From Acidobacteriota bacterium (GTDB taxonomy: Bacteria > Acidobacteriota > Terriglobia > Terriglobales > Acidobacteriaceae), in NCBI GenBank assembly GCA_021846275.1, contig JAJZBZ010000005.1, positions 62,001 to 126,000 on the forward strand: a DNA stretch of 64,000 bases, in the 5' to 3' direction. The translations under genes and the position numbers were made by a program. Each line of letters starts with the position of its first letter. Within the stretch, counting starts at the first letter, position 1. This document shows positions 38,756 to 47,683 of this stretch, piece after piece. The notes below the pieces were generated by a model that had not been told where the DNA came from, made no database searches, and worked only from the letters and a program-made list of their open reading frames with translations.

Positions 38756-39570
38756 AGGGTGGCCAGCGGTTGGGTGCGGTCGGTGGTCATGGTGGGTGCG
38801 GCGCGGAGTAGCTGTTGGGTGTAGGGGTGTTCGGGGTGGGCGAAGACCTCTGCGACCGGGCCGGTTTCGAGGATGTGGCCGTGGCGCATGACGGCGACGC
38901 GGGTGGCGACCTGGCGGATGACGGCGAGGTCGTGGCTGGTGAAGAGCATGGCGAGGCCGCGCGTGCTCTGGAGTTGAGCGAGCAGTGAGAGTATCTGCGC
39001 CTGGACGGTGACGTCGAGGGCGGTGGTTGGCTCGTCGGCGATGAGCAGGGCGGGGTTGTGGACGAGCGCCATGGCGATGAGGACGCGCTGGCGCTGGCCG
39101 CCGGAGAATTGGTGGGGAAAATCGTCGAGGCGCGAGGCGGGGATGGCGACGGATTCGAGTGCGGCGACAACTCGGTCGCGAAGACTGGTACGGGTGAGGC
39201 GCGGCTGGCTGGGGTGGGCGCGGATGGCTTCGGCGAGCTGCGCGCCGATGGTCATGACGGGGTTGAGGGCGGTCATCGGCTCCTGAAAGATCATGGCAAT
39301 CTGGCGGCCGCGCAGGGTGCGGAGTGAGCGGTGCGTGAGGCCGAGAAGTTCGCGGCCAGCAAACTGGATGGAGCCGGTGACCTGGACTGCAGGTGGGTGC
39401 AGGCCCAGGATGGCAAGCGCGGTGGCGCTTTTGCCGGAGCCGGATTCGCCGACCAGGCCGAGGACTTCACCGGGAGCAAGCGTGAGCGAGACGCCGCGGA
39501 CGGCATCGAGCGCGCCGAAGCGGACGCGCAGGTCGCGGATGGAGAGCAGCGGGATGGTTTCGGCGGACAT
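38752..39570 (-). CDS. Oligopeptide/dipeptide ABC transporter ATPase (DppD/OppD type), orphan
   Basis: 272 residues. Walker A GLVGESGSGKSATA, Q-loop MIFQEPMTALNP, signature FSGGQRQRVLIAMAL, Walker B LLIADEPTTALDV and the H-loop TSHDLAV are intact. The FQEPMTALNPVMTIG block is typical of peptide importers. No permease, binding protein or second ATPase lies next to it, so partners must be elsewhere. It is cytoplasmic, membrane-associated, and powers uptake. Confidence 0.9.
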   Translation of the reverse strand: MSAETIPLLSIRDLRVRFGALDAVRGVSLTLAPGEVLGLVGESGSGKSATALAILGLHPPAVQVTGSIQFAGRELLGLTHRSLRTLRGRQIAMIFQEPMTALNPVMTIGAQLAEAIRAHPSQPRLTRTSLRDRVVAALESVAIPASRLDDFPHQFSGGQRQRVLIAMALVHNPALLIADEPTTALDVTVQAQILSLLAQLQSTRGLAMLFTSHDLAVIRQVATRVAVMRHGHILETGPVAEVFAHPEHPYTQQLLRAAPTMTTDRTQPLATL

Positions 39571-39702
39571 GGGGCGGATGGGTGGGCACTGGAATTGACA
39601 GTGCTGGACGGAACATTGCTCGAAGCGACGATGCCGACGATGGACGCTGCGCGGGCCGAAGGATCGCGCAGCGCGCAGGTGAGCCGGGTTACGGGTGCCG
39701 GG

Positions 39703-40710
39703 TTAGGGGTGCATGACGAGGGTGCGCTGCAACTGGAAGCTGAGCACGGTTTCGGCGGGGACTTTGACGGTTTTGCCGTGGGTGAAGATCTGCGCGCCGA
39801 TGCCGCCGATCCCGCCGGCGAGCGCGCCGATGGCCGCGCCTTTGCCGCCGCCGAAGGCTGCGCCGAGCAGCGAGCCGAGAGCGAGACCGCCGCCGCCGAA
39901 GAGCGCGGTGCGCTTGTTGAGGCCGACGCCCTCCTGTCCGCCGACGGAGCTTGAGTCGACGCGATAGGTCATGCCGTTGACGTTGATTGAGTAGAGGTCG
40001 AGCGCGTAGGCCTGGCCGTGGATGCCACCCTGAGAGGCGTCAACGACCTGAAGTTTGGCGCGGGTTCCGGCGGGGATGGTGACGGCACCCATGCTGTCGC
40101 GGACGTTGTTCTGGATGGTGGCGTTGTACTGGATTCCGGCGGTGTCTTTGGTCGTGTCAATGGGGACATCGGTGCGGACATCGATTTGCGTGCCGGAGGG
40201 GATGATGATGGAGTTGCGCGTGGTGGCCGCGCCGGGTGCGCCGTTGGCCATGGGCGAGGCGTCCATCATGGAAGCGCTACCGGGCGCACTGACCATTCCA
40301 CCTCCGGCCATGGCTGAGCCGGGCTGGCCCATGGAGGCGGTGGTCATGGGAGCGGACGGCGAAGCCTGCTCAGAAAAGATGATCGTGGTGACGTCAGCGA
40401 GCGGGAAGACATAGGAGATGCCGTTCTGTCCGTTGAAGGGCAGGGTGGTGACGCCGACGAGCTGGCCCTTGTAGGCGTGGCCGCCGCGCAGGGTGATGTG
40501 GTCGGCGAGATTGGAGAAGACGATGGACTGGACCTGGGCGAGCGGGAAGGTGTACTGAATGCCCTGCATGTCCTTGAAGACGAGTTTGCCGCCGGGGGCG
40601 CCGGTGAAGGTGCCGGAGTAGCTGCGACCGTCATGGAGGACGACGATGTCGGCGAAGGATGCGGTGGTGAAAGTGAAAAGCAGAGCGAGGAGTACGGCGA
40701 GTTTTTTCAT
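39703..40710 (-). CDS. Exported protein with glycine-zipper segment
   Basis: 335 residues from the ATG at 40710. Signal peptide MKKLAVLLALLFTFTTASFA. Two related beta domains follow (IVVLHDGRSYSGTFTGAPGG and ITLRGGHAYKGQLVGV, each followed by YTFPLAQV / YVFPLADV), a Met/Ala/Gly/Ser linker, a third beta domain (IPAGTRAKLQVVDASQGG), and a glycine-zipper LGSLLGAAFGGGKGAAIGAL near 290-310. It resembles outer-membrane-associated glycine-zipper proteins and the partial gene at the window's left edge. The function is unknown. Confidence 0.75.
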   Translation of the reverse strand: MKKLAVLLALLFTFTTASFADIVVLHDGRSYSGTFTGAPGGKLVFKDMQGIQYTFPLAQVQSIVFSNLADHITLRGGHAYKGQLVGVTTLPFNGQNGISYVFPLADVTTIIFSEQASPSAPMTTASMGQPGSAMAGGGMVSAPGSASMMDASPMANGAPGAATTRNSIIIPSGTQIDVRTDVPIDTTKDTAGIQYNATIQNNVRDSMGAVTIPAGTRAKLQVVDASQGGIHGQAYALDLYSINVNGMTYRVDSSSVGGQEGVGLNKRTALFGGGGLALGSLLGAAFGGGKGAAIGALAGGIGGIGAQIFTHGKTVKVPAETVLSFQLQRTLVMHP

Positions 40711-40868
40711 GGTTGCTGACAACTCCTTCCAGAGTGCGGCCCAGTTCGGGCCAATCTGATTATCGCGCAAAAGCGCCAGGACAAAAGCACAGGGAATCGA
40801 CGAGGAGTGAGACGCGGAGAATTCGCCGGGGGTTGCGTGGTGCGGGGATGGATTTTTCATGCGGTTTT

Positions 40869-41534
40869 TCAGCGCAGGGTGAGGGCGAAGAGCGCGTCGA
40901 GGACGCTGGAGGGTTCAGGGCGGACGCGGAAGTCGGCGTGGGCCTGAGCGAAGCGGATGATTCCGCTGGTATCGAGCAGGAAGGTGGCGGGAATGGGTAG
41001 GGTCCAGGAGGGTTCGCCGTTGAGGAACGGGAGATTGACGAGGATGGAGCGGAGATAGCGCTGGTGGTAGTCGGGAACGGTGTAGACGAGGCCGAACTGG
41101 GCGGCGAGCGCGGAGGCTTCGTCGTGGAGCAGCGGGAAGGGCAGATGGTGCTGCTGGAGGGTGAAGTCGGACTGGTGCCGGGTTTGCGGGCTGATGGCGA
41201 CAAAGAGCGCGCCGGCGGCGCGGAGCTGAGTGTGGAGATCGCGCCAGGCTTCGAGTTCGGTCATGCAGTAGGGGCACCAGCGGCCACGGAAGAAGCTGAC
41301 GACGAGCGGGCCCAGCGCGAGCAGGTCGCGGCTGCGCTGGAGTCGTCCGGTGGAGTCGGGCAGGGTGAATTCGGGAGCCTGAGCGCCGACGGGCAGGATG
41401 CCGTCTTCGATGCCGGTCGAGAAGAGTTCGGCGATGGCGCGCTCGCCGATTTCAAGCCGCTCGGCGGGCACGAGGGTGCGGGTGTTGGCGGTGATGGAGT
41501 CGAGCTGGTCCTGAAGGCTGAGCGCGGTTTCCAT
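40869..41534 (-). CDS. AhpC/TSA peroxiredoxin-like protein
   Basis: 221 residues from the ATG at 41534. Thioredoxin fold with active site FFRGRWCPYCMTELEAW; the Cys-x2-Cys pair is that of the Prx-like-2 group. PEFTLPDSTGRL precedes it and LLHDEASALAAQFGL follows. It should reduce peroxides or act as a thiol oxidoreductase in the cytoplasm. The start is 17 bases past the Gfo/Idh/MocA stop, last of a three-gene operon. Confidence 0.85.
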   Translation of the reverse strand: METALSLQDQLDSITANTRTLVPAERLEIGERAIAELFSTGIEDGILPVGAQAPEFTLPDSTGRLQRSRDLLALGPLVVSFFRGRWCPYCMTELEAWRDLHTQLRAAGALFVAISPQTRHQSDFTLQQHHLPFPLLHDEASALAAQFGLVYTVPDYHQRYLRSILVNLPFLNGEPSWTLPIPATFLLDTSGIIRFAQAHADFRVRPEPSSVLDALFALTLR

Positions 41535-41551
41535 GATCTTTAGACGAGCGA

Positions 41552-42712
41552 TCAGTTGGTTGGCAGCGGGGTGATGGGGACGGTGCGTCCGGTGTGGGCG
41601 GATTCGACGGCGGCGGTGAGGATCTGCATGACGACCAGGTTGGTGGAGAGCGAAGAAAGATCGTCGTGAGGGTTGAGCTGGCCGTGAAGGACGGCGGCGA
41701 GGTAGTCGAGCGAGTTCTGCTGGTTGGCGACGAGGCGCGGAGCTTCGTGTTCTTCGTCGGCGAGCTGGCCCTTGTAGCGGGTGCGGATGCGGTTTTCGGC
41801 TTCGGTGACGAGGTAGCCGCTGGTGCCGTAGACCTCCATATCCTTGCGCGCGAAGCTCCAGGACCAGGAGGGTTCGAGGACGGCCTGCGTGCCCTTGTAG
41901 CGGAGGATGATGGTGGCGTCGTCCTCGACGTTGGGGTAGGTTTGCGGTTTGTCGTGCATGGCGACGGCGGTGACGCTGATCGGCGGCTGACCGTGCATGA
42001 GGAGGGTCATGAGATCGGCACCGTAGCAGCCGAAGTCGAAGATGGCTCCCGCGCCAGCCTGATGGGGGTCGGTGAGCCAACTGAGGAAGGTGTGGCTGAC
42101 GCCGATCTCTTTGGGGCCTTCGTGGCCGTCGTGGACGACGACGCGGCGAATGGTCCCGAGCATGCCGCTGTTGGCTTCGCGGAGGGCTTCGGCGTTGCTG
42201 GCGTACCAGGTGGTTTCGTAGTTGACGAGGACGCGGATGTGTGTGGCGCGGGCGACGCGGCGGATGGCGAGCGCGTCGTCGAGGGTGGTGGAGAGCGGTT
42301 TTTCGACCATGGCGGCGGGGACGTGATGATGGGCGGCGATTTCGATTGCTTTGCGGTGGTCGAGGATGCTGGTGTAGACGAGGACGGCGTCGGGGTGTGT
42401 GGCCTCGATCATGCGGGCTTCGTCGGAGTAAAAGAGCGAGCTGGCGAGGTGGAATCGCTGGGAGTAAAGCGCGACGAGGTTTTTGTCCGGCTCGGCGATG
42501 CCGACGAGCGTGGCGTTCTGATTGCGGGCGAGCGCGCCGAAGATGCCGAGCGCGTGATCGTGAACGAGGCCGACGACGGCGACGCGAATGGGACGGTCGG
42601 TGGAGACGGCGGGGGTTGCAGCGGATGGCTGCGTGGGCGCGGTGGATTGCGCTGGCGCGACAAGTGTTGCGGTGAGGAACAGGGCGGAAAGGATTGCAGG
42701 ACGAAGATTCAT
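41552..42712 (-). CDS. Exported Gfo/Idh/MocA-family oxidoreductase
   Basis: 386 residues from the ATG at 42712, overlapping the upstream stop (ATGA) with GGGAG 8 bases before. The N-terminus has a signal-like hydrophobic stretch. The Rossmann domain starts IRVAVVGLVHDHALG, with EKPLSTTLDDA as the conserved catalytic-Lys motif, and FDFGCYGADLMTLL in the C-terminal domain. It should oxidise or reduce a sugar or cyclitol using NAD(P). Export of this family is typical of some Acidobacteriota and Bacteroidota. The substrate is unknown. Confidence 0.85.
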   Translation of the reverse strand: MNLRPAILSALFLTATLVAPAQSTAPTQPSAATPAVSTDRPIRVAVVGLVHDHALGIFGALARNQNATLVGIAEPDKNLVALYSQRFHLASSLFYSDEARMIEATHPDAVLVYTSILDHRKAIEIAAHHHVPAAMVEKPLSTTLDDALAIRRVARATHIRVLVNYETTWYASNAEALREANSGMLGTIRRVVVHDGHEGPKEIGVSHTFLSWLTDPHQAGAGAIFDFGCYGADLMTLLMHGQPPISVTAVAMHDKPQTYPNVEDDATIILRYKGTQAVLEPSWSWSFARKDMEVYGTSGYLVTEAENRIRTRYKGQLADEEHEAPRLVANQQNSLDYLAAVLHGQLNPHDDLSSLSTNLVVMQILTAAVESAHTGRTVPITPLPTN

Positions 42713-43305
42713 GAGCGCCACTCCCGGAGGATCTGGATTGCGTGCCGAACGTCACTGGCGACGAGGATGCGCGCGCGGTTTTCGGATTTCAGGAATCCCT
42801 CAAGGACGGCGCGGTTGAGGAAAGCCAGCAACCCATCATAGTAACCGAGAAGGTTGACGAGGATGCAAGGCTTGGCGTGGATGCCGAGCTGGAGCCAGGT
42901 GAGCGCTTCCATGAGTTCGTCGAGGGTGCCGTAGCCGCCGGGCAGGGCGAGGACGGCGTCGGAGAGATCGAGCATTTTGGCTTTGCGCTCGTGCATGGTG
43001 TCGGTGTAGTAGAGGCTTTTGAGACGCATGAGCGTGGCGTGGGCGATCTCACGGTCGGCAAGTACGGCGGGCAGGACGCCGAGGACTTCGCCACCCTCGG
43101 CCAGAGCGCCGTCGGCGACCGCGCCCATGAGTCCGACGCTGGCTCCGCCGTAGACGAGGCCGATGCCTTCGACGGCGAGCGATGCGCCGAGTTCGCGCGC
43201 CGAGTGCATGTATTCGGGACGGTTGCCGGGCGCGGAGGCGCAGTAGACGACGACGCGGTAAGGCTGCGCTGCGGGTTCGGCGGGGATGGGAACGGCTTCG
43301 GACAT
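42709..43305 (-). CDS. LOG-family nucleotide phosphoribohydrolase
   Basis: 198 residues. Motifs VYCASAPGNRPEY, GLVYGGASVGLMGAVADGAL and LPGGYGTLDELMEALTW, the diagnostic PGGxGTxxE. These enzymes release the base from nucleoside 5'-monophosphates (cytokinin riboside or, in bacteria, AMP/CMP-like substrates). It is the first gene of an operon with the oxidoreductase and peroxiredoxin-like genes. Confidence 0.92.
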   Translation of the reverse strand: MSEAVPIPAEPAAQPYRVVVYCASAPGNRPEYMHSARELGASLAVEGIGLVYGGASVGLMGAVADGALAEGGEVLGVLPAVLADREIAHATLMRLKSLYYTDTMHERKAKMLDLSDAVLALPGGYGTLDELMEALTWLQLGIHAKPCILVNLLGYYDGLLAFLNRAVLEGFLKSENRARILVASDVRHAIQILREWRS

Positions 43306-43407
43306 GGATGGGATCAGATTACAGGAGCGGCGAACCGCGGCTGAAACCGGACGTTTGGGCGCGGCGTTCGGGTTCGGATGGTTGGGCGCGGACGGCTGGT
43401 TGCGGGG

Positions 43408-43821
43408 TTAGTCTGCGGTGAGGAATGCGGCGGGGCTGAGGATGGCGATGCCGCGAAAGGGATGGAGGGCGAGCAGGTCTTCGTCGCCGGTGAGCAGGAG
43501 GTCGGCGCGACCGTCGAGGGCGAGCGCGAGGAATTTGTCGTCGCGCGGGTCGCGGCAGAGGCGGATGGGGGTGGTGATGCGAATCCTCACGACGTTTCTG
43601 CTGTACTCCGAGAAGATGCTCTCACGCACGGAAAGGTCGATGGCGCGATGAAATTTTGGCCGCATGAGAACGTTGTGCAACTCGTCGAGCGTCTCCGTGG
43701 AGGCAAGCAGAAATGCCTCGCGCTGAGCTTTCCGGATGGCTCGTGTGGGCGTTGGACTGTTGAAGATGAGCCAACTGATGAGGACGCTGGTGTCGAGGAC
43801 GATGCGATACGGCGCAGTCAT
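43408..43821 (-). CDS. PIN-domain toxin of a toxin-antitoxin pair
   Basis: 137 residues. Acidic PIN residues: IVLDTSVLISW (Asp), TLDELHNVL (Glu), CRDPRDDKFLALAL (Asp-Asp) and LLTGDEDLL (Asp). This is the putative toxin PIN family with predicted RNA cleavage. It overlaps the antitoxin by 4 bases (ATGA), antitoxin first. The target RNA is unknown. Confidence 0.9.
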   Translation of the reverse strand: MTAPYRIVLDTSVLISWLIFNSPTPTRAIRKAQREAFLLASTETLDELHNVLMRPKFHRAIDLSVRESIFSEYSRNVVRIRITTPIRLCRDPRDDKFLALALDGRADLLLTGDEDLLALHPFRGIAILSPAAFLTAD

Positions 43822-44066
43822 CGGTCGGCGAAGATTTCCTGAAGCGCCTCTTCGGAGAGACCGTTTGCCTTGGCCTGAGCAGAGGCAATTTCGCTGAGAC
43901 GATTCAGTTCGGTCCAGCGAGCAGAATTGAGGCGTTCAAAATCCTGAACCGAGAGCAGGATGGCGGCACTGCGCTGATTGCGGCGGATGAGCACCGGCTC
44001 GCGCTGGGCCTGGTCGAGGACGGCGGCGAAACGCTGTTTGGCTTCGGTGGCGGAAACGGTGGCCAT
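43818..44066 (-). CDS. Phd/YefM-type antitoxin
   Basis: 82 residues. MATVSATEAKQRFAAVLDQA is the Phd/YefM DNA-binding N-terminus, and RNQRSAAILLSVQDFERL completes the domain; the C-terminal acidic/Ala part should bind the PIN toxin. TATACT on the minus strand (44073-44078) lies 6 bases before the ATG, so the mRNA is probably leaderless; the upstream CTCCTCTC is not a Shine-Dalgarno sequence. A large palindrome lies beyond it. Confidence 0.88.
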   Translation of the reverse strand: MATVSATEAKQRFAAVLDQAQREPVLIRRNQRSAAILLSVQDFERLNSARWTELNRLSEIASAQAKANGLSEEALQEIFADR

Positions 44067-44086
44067 GAGAGGAGTATAACGCTGAT

Positions 44087-44143
44087 TTTGTCTAAAATGG
44101 ACAAATTGGACAAAATAGACAAATTGTCTATTTTGTCCAATTT
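44087..44143. promoter_or_regulatory. Probable operator of the toxin-antitoxin operon, 41-base palindrome
   Basis: A perfect 20-base inverted repeat with a 1-base centre: arms 44103-44122 and 44124-44143 (AAATTGGACAAAATAGACAA and its complement). The left side also reads as three 9-base direct repeats TGGACAAAT / TGGACAAAA / TAGACAAAT (44098-44124), and an extra half-site TTGTCTAAAATGGACA lies before it. It is strongly AT-rich among GC-rich genes, 20-80 bases from the antitoxin start. Autoregulation by Phd-type antitoxins at such sites is known; specificity here is inferred. Confidence 0.75.
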
Positions 44144-44304
44144 CCAGATTTTCCATGCGTTCGGTGCGGTGGGTAGCGGCGGAACGTGGCCAGCGCAGCG
44201 GAAGCCGCACGGGCGGGTTCTTTGCACAGGGCGAATTTGGGCGGACGGTACACTGAGGATGGGGCGCGCACGGGTGCCGACGCGCAAAGGACGGGTGAGC
44301 GGAG

Positions 44305-47232
44305 ATGCAGGACAGGCTGGGCAAGCTGAATGCCGAGCAGCGGGCGGCGGTGGAGACGACGGAGGGTCCGCTGCTGATTCTGGCCGGGGCCGGGTCGGGC
44401 AAGACGCGGGTGATTACGCACCGGATTGCGTGGCTGATTGAGGAAAAAGGCGTGGTGCCGGATGCGATTCTGGCGGTGACGTTTACCAACAAGGCGGCGC
44501 GCGAGATGGAAGAGCGCGTGGAGCGGCTGCTGGAGCGCGGGTCGCTGACGAAGCCGACGATTGCGACGTTTCATTCGCTGTGTGTGCGGATGCTGCGGCG
44601 GGATATTGAGTCGCTGCGTGTGGGCGCGGGGCCGGATGCGGGACTGACGCGGAGCTTTGCGATTTACGACGAGAACGACCAGCAGGCGATTGTGAAGGCG
44701 ACGATGAAGCGGCTGGGGCTGGACACGAAGCAGTTGACGCCGCGGACGGTGCTGGGGAAGATTTCCTGGGCGAAGAGCCACATGATCGATCCGGAGGAGT
44801 ATTACCTGGGATCGTCGGATCCGGGTTCGGAGCGGATTGCGCATATTTATGCGAGCTACAGGGCGGAGCTGCGGAAGAATAACGCGCTGGATTTTGACGA
44901 TCTGCTGCTGGAGACGGTGCGGATGTTGCGGGCTTCGAGCGAGGTTCGCGAGCGGTATCAGCGGCGGTATCGCTATCTGCTGGTGGATGAGTATCAGGAC
45001 ACGAACCGGCCGCAGTATGAGCTGATGAAGCTGTTGGCGGGCGAGCGGCAGAATGTGTGTGCGGTGGGCGACGAGGATCAGTCGATCTATAGCTGGCGCG
45101 GGGCCGATATTCGCAACATTCTGGAGTTTGAGCGGGATTTTGCGGATGCGAAGATCGTGAGGTTGGAGCAGAACTATCGCTCGACGCAGGTGATTCTGGA
45201 GGCGGCTGGCGCGGTGGTGGCCAACAATGCCCAGCGCAAGGGCAAGACGTTGTGGACGGAGCGCGAGGGCGGCTCGCTGATCGGGTACTACGAAGCTCCG
45301 GATGGGGAGAACGAGGCGCTGTTTGTGGCGGACCGCGTGAATCGGTATCTGCGCGAGACGGAACGGGAGGACGATGGTCGCGCGGGTCGCTGCGCGGTGC
45401 TCTATCGGACGAACTCGCAGTCGCGGCTGGTGGAAGAGGCGCTGCGGCGGTACGGGATTCAGTACACGATGGTGGGCGGGTTCAGCTTCTATGAGCGCGC
45501 GGAGATTCGCGATCTGCTGAGCTACCTGAAACTGGTGCAGAATCCGCAGGATTCGATTGCGCTGCAGCGGGTGGTGAATACGCCGACGCGGGGGATTGGC
45601 AAGACGACGATGGAGACGCTGGAACGGCTGGCGCTGGAGACGGGTGTCTCGACGTGGACAGCGATGCGGCAGGCGATTCGGGAGAAGCTGATTCCGGCGC
45701 GCGCAGCGGTTGCGCTGGAGGGATTTCGGCGGCTGATTGAGGACGCGCAGGCGATTCTGGAGCCGGAGTTTGCGGCGAAGCTGGAGGGGGATCTGGCGGT
45801 TCGTGGCGACGAAACTGGCCTCGGTGACGCGAGCGCGGATGCGGACGCGGAGTTTGCTGCGAGCGATGCCGGATTTGCCTTTGGTGGGAATGCGGATGAG
45901 TCTGCGAGCGGCGAGGACGCGGCGGCCTTTGATTTTGGCGCGCATGCAGCGAGCGACGAGGGTTCCGGGCAGGATTCACTGCCGGGGCAGGCTTCGCTGT
46001 TGTTTGACGCGGCGGCGCTGTCGCCGTTTGCGCGGAGCAGCGCGCGCGGCGCGGGACAGAAGCAGGCGGCAAGACTGACAGCAAAAGGCGAGCTGGACGC
46101 ACCGGAAAGCGAAGCGCGCGAGCGGGTGGCGGATGAGGGATTTCGCAAGCCGGGCGAGCGGGGAACGCTGCCGGAGCTGATTCGGTTTCTGATTGATCGC
46201 AGCGGGTATATCAAGGCGCTGGAAGCGGAAGGAACGCCGGAGGCGGTGAGCCGGATTGAGAACCTGAAGGAGCTGGCGAATGCGGCGCGGGATGCTGAGG
46301 AACGCGGCGAGACGCTGGGCGATTTTCTGGATCATGCGGCGCTGGTTTCCGATACGGATCAGTTCAAGGCGGACGCGCGGGTGACGCTGATGAGCCTGCA
46401 TGCGGCGAAGGGTCTGGAGTTTCCGCTGGTGTTTCTGGCGGGGATGGAAGAGGGATTGTTTCCGCATTCGCGGTCGCTGAATGATCCCGACGCGCTGGAA
46501 GAGGAGCGCAGGCTGTGCTACGTGGGCATGACGCGGGCGATGGATACGCTGGTTCTGACGCGGGCGCAGTATCGACGGCGATATGGGAACGATATGCCGG
46601 AGGCGAGCATTCCGTCGCGGTTTCTGGAGGAGATTCCGGCGCGGCTGATGGAGGATCTCGGCTCGCCGTGGCGGACGGCTGCGGGAGTGGGCACCGATGG
46701 CACGGCGCGAGGCCGGAGTGGCTATTCGCGTGGGGACGAGGATGGCGCGAGCCACTACAGCTATGAGGATGAGGACCAGAGTGCGGGCACGCAGTTGATG
46801 GCGGGTCGCCCGCCGATGGGTCGGCGGGGCCAGTCGGGACTGCGGGCGACGCCGTATCCGCAGGCCGGGCGAGGACAGGGAATGAACAGCCGATGGACGG
46901 GAACGGTGGTGACGCCGCCGAAAGCGGGTGCCACACAACAGGTTGGACGGGACGCAGAGTCGCCGACGGATTCGCTGGACAATATTGCGAAGTTTTTTGG
47001 CGGTCGGACGATGATGCCGACGGCGAAGCTGCCGCGACCGAAGATGGAAGTGGCCGAGACGCGCGGCGCGGCGGGATTGCAGAAGGGCAATCGCGTGCGG
47101 CACGGGAAGTATGGCGAGGGGACGGTGCTGATGCGCGAGGGCGATGGCGAGGACGCGAAGCTGACAGTGCATTTTCCGCGCGCGGGGGTGAAGAAGCTGG
47201 TGGAGCGGTTTGCGCAACTGGAGCGGCTGTGA
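44305..47232 (+). CDS. pcrA: ATP-dependent DNA helicase UvrD/PcrA
   Basis: 975 residues, long for the family. SF1A motifs: LAGAGSGKTRVITHRIAWL (Walker A), FTNKAAREMEERV, FHSLCVRMLRRD, LVDEYQDTNRPQYEL (DExx), VGDEDQSIYSWRGADI, LEQNYRST, LMSLHAAKGLEFPLVFLAGMEEGLFPH and YVGMTRAMDTLVL. It unwinds DNA in repair and replication restart. Residues about 493-600 form an acidic, Gly/Ala/Ser-rich insert in the 2B region. A C-terminal linker and tudor-like module (GNRVRHGKYGEGTV) close it, the RNA-polymerase-binding part in PcrA. Confidence 0.95.
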   Translation: MQDRLGKLNAEQRAAVETTEGPLLILAGAGSGKTRVITHRIAWLIEEKGVVPDAILAVTFTNKAAREMEERVERLLERGSLTKPTIATFHSLCVRMLRRDIESLRVGAGPDAGLTRSFAIYDENDQQAIVKATMKRLGLDTKQLTPRTVLGKISWAKSHMIDPEEYYLGSSDPGSERIAHIYASYRAELRKNNALDFDDLLLETVRMLRASSEVRERYQRRYRYLLVDEYQDTNRPQYELMKLLAGERQNVCAVGDEDQSIYSWRGADIRNILEFERDFADAKIVRLEQNYRSTQVILEAAGAVVANNAQRKGKTLWTEREGGSLIGYYEAPDGENEALFVADRVNRYLRETEREDDGRAGRCAVLYRTNSQSRLVEEALRRYGIQYTMVGGFSFYERAEIRDLLSYLKLVQNPQDSIALQRVVNTPTRGIGKTTMETLERLALETGVSTWTAMRQAIREKLIPARAAVALEGFRRLIEDAQAILEPEFAAKLEGDLAVRGDETGLGDASADADAEFAASDAGFAFGGNADESASGEDAAAFDFGAHAASDEGSGQDSLPGQASLLFDAAALSPFARSSARGAGQKQAARLTAKGELDAPESEARERVADEGFRKPGERGTLPELIRFLIDRSGYIKALEAEGTPEAVSRIENLKELANAARDAEERGETLGDFLDHAALVSDTDQFKADARVTLMSLHAAKGLEFPLVFLAGMEEGLFPHSRSLNDPDALEEERRLCYVGMTRAMDTLVLTRAQYRRRYGNDMPEASIPSRFLEEIPARLMEDLGSPWRTAAGVGTDGTARGRSGYSRGDEDGASHYSYEDEDQSAGTQLMAGRPPMGRRGQSGLRATPYPQAGRGQGMNSRWTGTVVTPPKAGATQQVGRDAESPTDSLDNIAKFFGGRTMMPTAKLPRPKMEVAETRGAAGLQKGNRVRHGKYGEGTVLMREGDGEDAKLTVHFPRAGVKKLVERFAQLERL

Positions 47233-47347
47233 GGCGTTTCAGGCAGTGCGGGCAGAGCGGCGAAAATTGAGCCTGTTATTCTGAATGCTGCATTACAAGC
47301 GAAACCCGGCGGCGGAAGCGCACGGGAAAGAATGGAAAGAGAGAAGC

Positions 47348-47503
47348 ATGGCGAATACGAAGAAGGTGGAAGACAAGCAGGAACGCAAGGAACTGAAGCG
47401 CGCGGCGCGCAAGAAGGCTGCGCCGAAGGGACCGCGGACGGGTGCGCGCGGCGCGAACAAGGCGCAGGTGAAGAAAGCATCACGCGGACAGTCAAAGCGG
47501 TAA
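47348..47503 (+). CDS. Small lysine-rich basic protein
   Basis: 51 residues from the ATG at 47348, AAAGAGAG upstream; the frame extends to 47285 but the MANTKK start is favoured. Composed largely of Lys, Arg and Ala (KELKRAARKKAAPKG, SRGQSKR), like a histone-H1-like tail or an RNA-associated peptide. No family was recognised. It follows pcrA after 115 bases. Confidence 0.55.
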   Translation: MANTKKVEDKQERKELKRAARKKAAPKGPRTGARGANKAQVKKASRGQSKR

Positions 47504-47683
47504 AAGCCGCAACAAAAAGGTGGGGCGGCGCGATGGGTGCCGCTCCACGAACATCCCCCGCCTGAGTTATATTCGGACAGACAGTCTTCGAGTGAGAGCG
47601 CGTGAGCCGGGTTTTTTAGGCGGTCGCTGGCGCATGAGGTCTGATCCGTACCGGTCTGTATCGGAAGCGAAGGAGCAAAACCC

